From: Syntrophomonas_B sp035447945 | GTDB lineage: Bacteria > Bacillota > Syntrophomonadia > Syntrophomonadales > Syntrophomonadaceae | Length of the DNA: 19,187 nucleotides | NCBI GenBank assembly: GCA_035447945.1 | Contig: DAOTHZ010000038.1 | Coordinates: 1-19,187, forward strand | Reading direction: 5' to 3' | Notes under the pieces: generated by a model | What the model saw: only the letters and a program-made list of their open reading frames with translations | What the model was told of the DNA's origin: nothing | Database searches by the model: none | Position numbers and translations under genes: made by a program | Part shown: positions 14,236 through 19,187 of the stretch, piece by piece | Position numbering within the stretch: position 1 is the first letter of the stretch | Layout of the letters: the number at the start of each line of letters is the position of its first letter

Positions 14236-15708
14236 TTACGAAGCATACAGAATCTTTTCCAGGCTTGCCCTGCCCAGGCTTTCCTGCTGGCGCAGACCGG
14301 ATGCCAGGAGAATCAAGCGCTCCCGATTGTCTTGCAGCAGGTCGCGGGTTTTATTTTCAGCGGCTGTAATGATGCGTTTGCCTTCTTTATATACCACTTC
14401 AGCCGGAAGGCTGTCATCGTCCACTACCCCCAGGGAAGACAACCCACTGCTGATCATCTCCCGGGCCACCTGCCAGGCTTGCTGAAAATCATTGCGGGCG
14501 CCGCTGCTGCGGCTGGCAAATGCGATTTCCTCTGCCAGCGCCCCGGCCAGCATGATCATGATCTGTTGTTCCAGTTCTTCATACGTGTACAAATACTGAT
14601 CATCCTGCGGTGAGCGGCGCATATACCCCAGCGCTTTGCCGCGCGGAATGATGGTCAGGGAGGCGACCGAACCCTCCTCCAGGTATTCACACACCAAGGC
14701 GTGTCCGCTCTCATGGATGCTGATTCTTTCCATTTCACTGGATGACGGCTGACGGTCAAGCTTTTCACCCATCATGACTTTATCGATGGCTTCGCGAAAA
14801 TGGGTTTGCTGAATCAGGGTACTGTTTTCCCGCATTGCCAATATGGCAGCTTCATTGGTCAGGCTCTCCAGATGGGCGCCGGAAAAACCAAAGGTGGCCC
14901 GGGCGATGTCATCCAGATCAACAGTCGGATCCAGCGGCTTGTTACGGGTATGAATCGCCAGGATCTTGCCGCGTCCGCAGCGATCAGGCAAATCAACCTG
15001 AACCTGCCGGTCAAACCGTCCCGGGCGCAGAACCGCCGGATCCAGCAGGTCGGGCCGATTGGTTGCCCCAATCAACAGAATGCGGGGGTCACGGTTTTGG
15101 GTCAGCCCATCCATTTCCACCAGCAGTTGATTGAGGGTTTGATCGTATTCCATGTGTCCGCTGTGACTTCCCCGTTTGGCCGCCAACACTTCCAGTTCAT
15201 CAATAAAGATAATGGCACTTTTTTTATTTAATTTTCGGGCCTCCTGACGAGCGGAGGCAAAGATCTGCCGAATCCGTTTGGCACCCACCCCGGCATACAT
15301 CTCAATAAATTCACTGCCGGAAGCAGCCACAAAAGCTGAACTGGTAAAACTGGCAGCGGCCCTGGCCAGCAGCGTCTTGCCGGTCCCGGGCGGTCCGGCC
15401 AGCAGGATGCCTTTCAGTGGCCTGATTCCCATATGATCGATTTTTTCTGGTTGCATGACAAACTGCAGGGCCTCCTGCAATTCATTGATGGCACTGTCCT
15501 GTCCTCCGATTTCGGTAAACTCAAGCACGCTTTGCTTGTCCCGCCGCTCGTCGCTGTTGGACAATTTCATCCTGCCCTGTCCCGGCAACAGATAAAGCAC
15601 GGCAAAGATCAGGGCGGCGGCGACGATGACCGGGGTCATATTGAAGCCATTCAGCCACAAGAAGATCATTATGCCCAGACCGGCTCCAATCAAAATAGAT
15701 TTCATCAT
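14236..15708 (-). CDS. Short FtsH-type membrane AAA+ zinc metalloprotease
   Basis: 490 aa, against about 600-650 for standard FtsH. Two N-terminal membrane helices (about 3-20 and 25-42) are joined by a loop of only a few residues; the usual 70-80 aa external domain is absent. The AAA+ domain has Walker A GPPGTGKT (105-112), Walker B IIFIDE (166-171) and the second region of homology GATNRPDLLDPAVLRPGRFD (214-233). The pore loop reads EMYAGVGA where FtsH has EMFVGVGA. The protease domain has HESGH (332-336) and a third zinc ligand Asp407 in ARNDF, so it should be active. It is predicted to unfold and degrade membrane or cytosolic proteins. ATG 15708 (or the next codon) overlaps the stop of the 184-aa gene by 4 bases, so the pair is translationally coupled. 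It is probably a paralogue beside a standard FtsH elsewhere; that cannot be seen here. Confidence 0.92.
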   Translation of the reverse strand: MMKSILIGAGLGIMIFLWLNGFNMTPVIVAAALIFAVLYLLPGQGRMKLSNSDERRDKQSVLEFTEIGGQDSAINELQEALQFVMQPEKIDHMGIRPLKGILLAGPPGTGKTLLARAAASFTSSAFVAASGSEFIEMYAGVGAKRIRQIFASARQEARKLNKKSAIIFIDELEVLAAKRGSHSGHMEYDQTLNQLLVEMDGLTQNRDPRILLIGATNRPDLLDPAVLRPGRFDRQVQVDLPDRCGRGKILAIHTRNKPLDPTVDLDDIARATFGFSGAHLESLTNEAAILAMRENSTLIQQTHFREAIDKVMMGEKLDRQPSSSEMERISIHESGHALVCEYLEEGSVASLTIIPRGKALGYMRRSPQDDQYLYTYEELEQQIMIMLAGALAEEIAFASRSSGARNDFQQAWQVAREMISSGLSSLGVVDDDSLPAEVVYKEGKRIITAAENKTRDLLQDNRERLILLASGLRQQESLGRASLEKILYAS

Positions 15709-16259
15709 GATTTCTCCCCATTCGCTGCTTCAATACTGTCTGGAGGTTGGCGCTCAATAATTTCGTACAGGAATTGTTCGCCGCGCTGAAGGTGCACAAA
15801 AAGATGCTGCGTATCGATTTGCAGTTGACAAGTAAAACCATTACGTGCGGCGACCGCATTCAGGTGCTGCTCCAAAGCAACATACTGGTTGGAGGCAATC
15901 GCTTCATACAAGGCCAATTCCAACTGCTCCCATTCATTTTGCAGCGCGGCATTACGCTGGTCGTCAAGCACAATTCCATAATTTCCGCGGGGAAATTTCG
16001 CGGCCATTATCTGATCGATCTCATTGTAAGCTTGTTTCAGGTTGTCCACTGATTGCATGTGAACGTTGATGGTGTTGCGGCCCTGGTCATTACACAGCAC
16101 TGCCTCATCCACACAAGGCAGCGCCAGCAGTTGTTTCACCACCGGTTTTTCCACCATGTCAGCCCGATATATTTTTTGTCCGCCGACCAGCAATCCCAGT
16201 GTAAGCAACAACCCCAGCAACACCAGGGCAACCTTGATTTCATGGTTTTTCATCACCAT
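15705..16259 (-). CDS. Hypothetical single-pass membrane protein coupled to the FtsH-like protease, 184 aa
   Basis: I do not recognise the family. A short basic N-terminus and one hydrophobic helix (about 9-27) suggest a signal anchor with the remaining roughly 150 residues outside the cell. The external part has Cys49 and Cys56 (LPC...LC), which could form a disulfide, a mixed alpha/beta region to about 100, a helical segment rich in Glu/Leu/Ala (107-139), then Cys144 and a final strand-helix region. The frame begins ATG-GTG-ATG at 16259. AAGGTGG is nearer the usual distance for the second ATG (16253), so either is possible. It has an extended -10 promoter immediately upstream and overlaps the protease gene. 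It may be an adaptor, substrate or missing external domain for that protease (inference from position and topology). Confidence 0.85.
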   Translation of the reverse strand: MVMKNHEIKVALVLLGLLLTLGLLVGGQKIYRADMVEKPVVKQLLALPCVDEAVLCNDQGRNTINVHMQSVDNLKQAYNEIDQIMAAKFPRGNYGIVLDDQRNAALQNEWEQLELALYEAIASNQYVALEQHLNAVAARNGFTCQLQIDTQHLFVHLQRGEQFLYEIIERQPPDSIEAANGEKS

Positions 16260-16276
16260 ACCACCTTTACGAACCC

Positions 16277-16305
16277 ATTATATCACGTGAATAGCCGTAA
16301 TTATG
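16277..16305 (-). promoter_or_regulatory. Extended -10 promoter for the 184-aa and FtsH-like pair
   Basis: On the minus strand TGATATAAT (16285-16277) is a perfect extended -10. The -35 at 17 bases is CATAAT (16305-16300), a poor match, as is usual for extended -10 promoters. The start would be near 16270, giving a very short leader that favours the ATG at 16253. Confidence 0.65.
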
Positions 16306-16349
16306 AGGTTCAATTTATGGCAAGGCAGGCTTTTGCAGGCAATCGATCA

Positions 16350-16390
16350 GAAAACAAAACGATACATCAGCCGGTTAGCCAATGTATCGT
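16350..16390 (-). terminator. Terminator of the rodZ-rimO-pgsA operon
   Basis: Perfect 9-bp stem ACGATACAT/ATGTATCGT (16359-16367 with 16382-16390) and a 14-base loop. On the minus strand TTTGTTTTC follows. It lies 14 bases after the pgsA stop. Confidence 0.87.
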
Positions 16391-16403
16391 AAATAAGCCG
16401 GGT

Positions 16404-16940
16404 TTATTGGTTTTGGTCTTCACTGCTCCGAAATTTCATAAAATAATCCAGACCGGATATAACGGTGATGGCCAGGGCGATGTAAATGGCCCATACGCCG
16501 ATGATATGCAGCGGCGGGTAAAGACTTTCCAGAATAATGATGATGACCGCCACAATTTGCGATATGGTCTTGAATTTGCCCAATTTGCTGGCGGGTATGA
16601 TGATGCCTTCTTCCGCCCGGACAGCTCTCAGCCCTGAAACGGCAAATTCCCGTCCCAGGATGACGATAGCGATCCAACCCTGCAGTCTGCCCAATTCCAC
16701 CAGACAGATCAGGGCGGCTGTGATCAGCAGTTTGTCAGCAATTGGATCCAGAATAATCCCTAATTTGGTAACCTGCTTGTACTTGCGGGCCAGGTACCCA
16801 TCGAGACTATCGGTCAACGCAGCAGCCACAAATATAATGGCCGCCAGTAAATCACCGTAAGGGATATGTAATACTAATACCACCACGAATACCGGTACCA
16901 AAAAGATTCTCAGGAGGGTAAGGCTATTTGGTAAATTCAT
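16404..16940 (-). CDS. pgsA: CDP-diacylglycerol--glycerol-3-phosphate 3-phosphatidyltransferase
   Basis: 178 aa, full length, multi-pass membrane enzyme that makes phosphatidylglycerol phosphate from CDP-diacylglycerol and glycerol 3-phosphate, the committed step to phosphatidylglycerol. The full CDP-alcohol phosphotransferase signature D-x2-DG-x2-AR-x8-G-x3-D-x3-D is present: Asp44, Asp47-Gly48, Ala51-Arg52, Gly61, Asp65, Asp69. About five to six hydrophobic segments are visible. ATG 16940 overlaps the end of rimO by 17 bases, with AGGAG about 10 bases upstream inside rimO. It is last in the rodZ-rimO-pgsA operon, an order shared by many Firmicutes. Confidence 0.95.
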   Translation of the reverse strand: MNLPNSLTLLRIFLVPVFVVVLVLHIPYGDLLAAIIFVAAALTDSLDGYLARKYKQVTKLGIILDPIADKLLITAALICLVELGRLQGWIAIVILGREFAVSGLRAVRAEEGIIIPASKLGKFKTISQIVAVIIIILESLYPPLHIIGVWAIYIALAITVISGLDYFMKFRSSEDQNQ

Positions 16941-18282
16941 CCACGATTTCTCCTATCAAGTCATAATTCCGTATGGCTTTTAATTCGACCTTGATAAATT
17001 CTCCCTTGGTCAGCCTGCGTTCACTTTTGACCATGGTAATTCCGTCCACAGCGGGAGCTTGGTAATATCCCCTGCCCAGATAAAGATGCGGGGATAACTG
17101 TGATGATATAAGTATCTCATAATTTTGCTGCAATCGCTTTTTATTTTTCTTACGGGTGATTTTTTTTTGCAATTTCATAATGGAGGCCAGTCTGGCTTGT
17201 TTGATTTCCTCCGGAACCTGCCCGGCCAAGTTGGCGGCAGGTGTTCCTGCCTCGGGTGTAAAGGCAAACGCGCCCAGCCAGTCAAACTCCGTTTCTCCCA
17301 GAAAGTCATACAGGATTTTAAAATCATCTTCCGTCTCTCCGGGAAAGCCCAACATGACTGTCGTTCTGAGGACCAAACCATCAACTTGGGCACGCAGACG
17401 AGAGAAAAGGTTTTTTAGATCGGCCGCGTTATGTTTACGATTCATGGCCTTAAGCATGGGGTCGGCAGCATGCTGGATGGGAATATCCAAATAAGGGAGA
17501 ACCTTGTCCCCGCCCGCCACGGTATCAATGATACGCTGGTCAATATGGGCGGGATGCAGGTAAAGCAAACGAATCCACGGGAGTTCTTCGATTTTGCTGA
17601 GTTGCTGAAGCAGTCCGCCCAAATCGCACGTGCCCGACAGATCCTTGCCGTATACCGCCGTATCCTGACCGATCAGCACCAATTCCTTGATGCCCTTTCC
17701 TGCCAGATCACGGGCTTCGGCAAGCAGTTCGCCAGCCGGCCGGGAACGGAGATTGCCTCTGATGAGTGGAATGGCACAATAGCTGCAGCGATTGTTACAG
17801 CCTTCGGTAATTTTTAAATAGGCAGAACCGGGGGGAGTTGTCAATACCCGGGGACCTTTTTCAATAAATAATGGCGGAGGCGGCTCGATGGCCAGCAGTC
17901 TCTCTCCCTGGAGGATGCGCTCAAGATGCTGGACAATCGCAGGAAAGGTGGAGATGCCAATCAGACCGTCCAATTCAGGCAGTTCGTCCAGCAATTCCTG
18001 TCCATAGCGCTGGGCCAGACAGCCTGTACAGACCAGGTATTGCAACATTCCCCGTTCTTTTAACTGTCCGGCTTCAATAATCGCATTAATGGATTCCTGC
18101 CGGGCATCTTCAATAAACCCGCAGGAGTTGAGTATGACTATATCTGCTCTTTCCATATTCGAAACGATTTTGTACCCGGCACTTTTCAATCTGGCAATCA
18201 TAATTTCACTATCAACTTGATTTTTGGCACATCCCAGACTGATAAAACCGATTTTGTATTGATGGTTCTTAATAGTTGTCAC
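16924..18282 (-). CDS. rimO: Ribosomal protein S12 methylthiotransferase RimO
   Basis: About 452 aa. It is a radical-SAM enzyme that methylthiolates the conserved aspartate of ribosomal protein S12 using two [4Fe-4S] clusters. The N-terminal UPF0004 domain has Cys18 (SLGCAKN), Cys54 (NSCGF) and Cys88 (GCLAQRY). The radical-SAM motif is Cys162, Cys166, Cys169 (GCNNRCSYC), and a C-terminal TRAM domain covers about 385-450. S-L-G-C-A-K-N and the RimO-type spacing favour RimO over MiaB. I start at GTG 18282, which has AAGGA about 10 bases upstream and puts the family start KIGFISLGCAKN near residue 10. The open frame to 18345 adds 21 residues that run through rodZ and look foreign. It overlaps the rodZ end by 14 bases. 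Confidence 0.95.
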   Translation of the reverse strand: MTTIKNHQYKIGFISLGCAKNQVDSEIMIARLKSAGYKIVSNMERADIVILNSCGFIEDARQESINAIIEAGQLKERGMLQYLVCTGCLAQRYGQELLDELPELDGLIGISTFPAIVQHLERILQGERLLAIEPPPPLFIEKGPRVLTTPPGSAYLKITEGCNNRCSYCAIPLIRGNLRSRPAGELLAEARDLAGKGIKELVLIGQDTAVYGKDLSGTCDLGGLLQQLSKIEELPWIRLLYLHPAHIDQRIIDTVAGGDKVLPYLDIPIQHAADPMLKAMNRKHNAADLKNLFSRLRAQVDGLVLRTTVMLGFPGETEDDFKILYDFLGETEFDWLGAFAFTPEAGTPAANLAGQVPEEIKQARLASIMKLQKKITRKKNKKRLQQNYEILISSQLSPHLYLGRGYYQAPAVDGITMVKSERRLTKGEFIKVELKAIRNYDLIGEIVDEFTK

Positions 18283-18997
18283 TGTTTTTAAATTCCTTTT
18301 CCACGACTTGCCCCATCTCGCCCAATGCAGCAACGGGTTTGCCATTCACGGTGACATCAACTGCACCTGCATTGCCGAGTCTGAGTTGAAGGTTTGCTCG
18401 GGCTGTAAACGTCTCTTCCTGCTCTTCTGCCAGCGTCATTTCGGTTTTGTTACCACCATCCGTCACAACTCTTATCCAGCATTGCATGCCAGGTTTGACC
18501 TTGACCCGGATTTCCATAGGCACAGCGGCAGGTGCTTCAGACTGATCTGCAGCCGGTGGATTCTTTTCCCCGCTTTGAACCGGGGGGGCGGGCGGTGCGG
18601 GCGTCATTTTGTCACCCAGATAGTTGGCAAACAAATTGCCAACCCAAATGGCCAGCAGTAAAAACACCACCGCCCCGGCCAGATTGCGGTAAGGCAACCG
18701 CGGCAACTGAATCTTCCTGCGCTTTCTGACCGGTTTTTCAGCAACCGGTTCCGGGATGACTTCGGGATAGGCAACTTGTTTGAATTCTGCGCAAACGAGT
18801 TCTTCGTCCAGCTTTAATACGCGGGCATACTGTTTTACAAAGCCGATTGCATACACCTGGGGAGGCAAAATGGCAAAATTTTCATTTTCCAACGCTTCAA
18901 TATATAATTTGCGAATCTTGGTTTCGGCCTCAACCTCATCCAGGGTAATGCCTAACCATTCGCGGGTTGCGCGCAGTCTTTCACCAAATCCGTCCAA
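18269..18997 (-). CDS. rodZ: RodZ-like cell-shape protein (HTH, one membrane helix, external DUF4115 domain)
   Basis: 242 aa. Cytoplasmic helix-turn-helix domain (about 5-70: GERLRATREWLGITLDEVEAET...), which in RodZ contacts MreB. A basic juxtamembrane stretch KPVRKRRK (about 88-95) and one membrane helix (about 105-127) follow. Then comes a Pro/Ala-rich external linker (about 132-158) and a beta-rich DUF4115 domain (about 161-235). It helps organise the elongation machinery and cell width. Start TTG 18997 has GAGGTGA about 7 bases upstream. It is first in the rodZ-rimO-pgsA operon; no terminator separates it from the partial gene upstream, so it may be co-transcribed. Confidence 0.92.
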   Translation of the reverse strand: MDGFGERLRATREWLGITLDEVEAETKIRKLYIEALENENFAILPPQVYAIGFVKQYARVLKLDEELVCAEFKQVAYPEVIPEPVAEKPVRKRRKIQLPRLPYRNLAGAVVFLLLAIWVGNLFANYLGDKMTPAPPAPPVQSGEKNPPAADQSEAPAAVPMEIRVKVKPGMQCWIRVVTDGGNKTEMTLAEEQEETFTARANLQLRLGNAGAVDVTVNGKPVAALGEMGQVVEKEFKNSDNY

Positions 18998-19074
18998 CTT
19001 TGCTCACCTCAATTACCCATCTTCTTGAATAACAACCAAGCAAAATGAAATCCCTATCTTTCATCTAATAATGA

Positions 19075-19187
19075 TCAAATTTCATTTTTCGAAGCACTGG
19101 CAGTGGCTATCCTGATGGCCTGACGCATCGGATATCCCGCTGCCAGTCCATAAACCAGACCTGCCAGAAACAGATGCAAATCATTGC
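19075..19187 (-). CDS. C-terminal fragment of an unidentified protein (possibly PfkB-like sugar kinase)
   Basis: The last 36 codons before a TGA at 19077-19075 continue to the window edge. They read LHLFLAGLVYGLAAGYPM then RQAIRIATASASKNEI. The AGLVYGL, Gly, AIRIATA pattern resembles the end of PfkB-family carbohydrate kinases, but the defining GAGD motif would lie at or beyond the edge, where NDLHLF is seen instead. Identity is only suggested. It lies 77 bases upstream of rodZ in the same direction. Confidence 0.4.
   Translation of the reverse strand, partial: NDLHLFLAGLVYGLAAGYPMRQAIRIATASASKNEI

Noticed and set aside
1..19187. tRNA, rRNA, CRISPR arrays, transposases, attachment sites
   Set aside because: None seen on either strand; gene order and uniform strand look like a stable chromosomal core region.

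Overview
The window is a block of chromosomal housekeeping and sporulation-linked genes from an endospore-forming Firmicute. It is most likely a member of the Clostridia or Negativicutes rather than a Bacillus. The evidence is SpoVS, RNase Y, YmdB, a RodZ-RimO-PgsA cluster, a Gram-positive LexA box at recA and strong purine-rich ribosome binding sites. Every gene I can support lies on the minus strand, so the window reads biologically from high to low coordinates. I see no mobile element, CRISPR array, tRNA or rRNA.

Read in the direction of transcription, the right end starts with the last 36 codons of an unidentified gene. Next comes an overlapping operon rodZ-rimO-pgsA (cell shape, ribosomal protein S12 methylthiolation, phosphatidylglycerol synthesis), closed by a strong terminator near 16359-16390. 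An extended -10 promoter then drives a two-gene unit: a single-pass membrane protein of unknown function, and a short FtsH-type AAA+ zinc protease that overlaps it by 4 bases and ends at a terminator. cinA and thpR (nucleotide and RNA repair enzymes) follow. recA has its own near-perfect vegetative promoter and a LexA (SOS) box. A 351-base structured region lies between recA and rny (RNase Y); it holds three stem-loops, one of them terminator-like just before rny. No recX is present there.

After rny and its terminator come an unknown 163-aa gene, ymdB and spoVS, then an M19 dipeptidase with a PHP-family phosphoesterase. A three-gene unit follows: a LysM/NlpC-P60 cell-wall hydrolase, an unknown 126-aa protein, and a divergent uracil-DNA-glycosylase-like protein that keeps the iron-sulfur cysteines but has lost the recognisable catalytic motifs. 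A perfect terminator closes this unit. The left end holds a SERCA-type calcium ATPase and the N-terminal half of dapF.

The most interesting signals are these. (1) Three sites match or nearly match the sigma-H consensus, before the LysM/NlpC hydrolase, spoVS and the 163-aa-ymdB pair; this suggests a local early-sporulation regulon. (2) A reduced FtsH-like protease lacking the usual external domain is translationally coupled to a membrane protein with a large predicted external domain. (3) There is a probable non-catalytic [4Fe-4S] UDG-fold protein. (4) RNase Y has no conventional start codon at a normal distance from its ribosome binding site, and has a structured leader. Several starts are corrected from the longest reading frame (calcium ATPase, ymdB, thpR, cinA, rimO).
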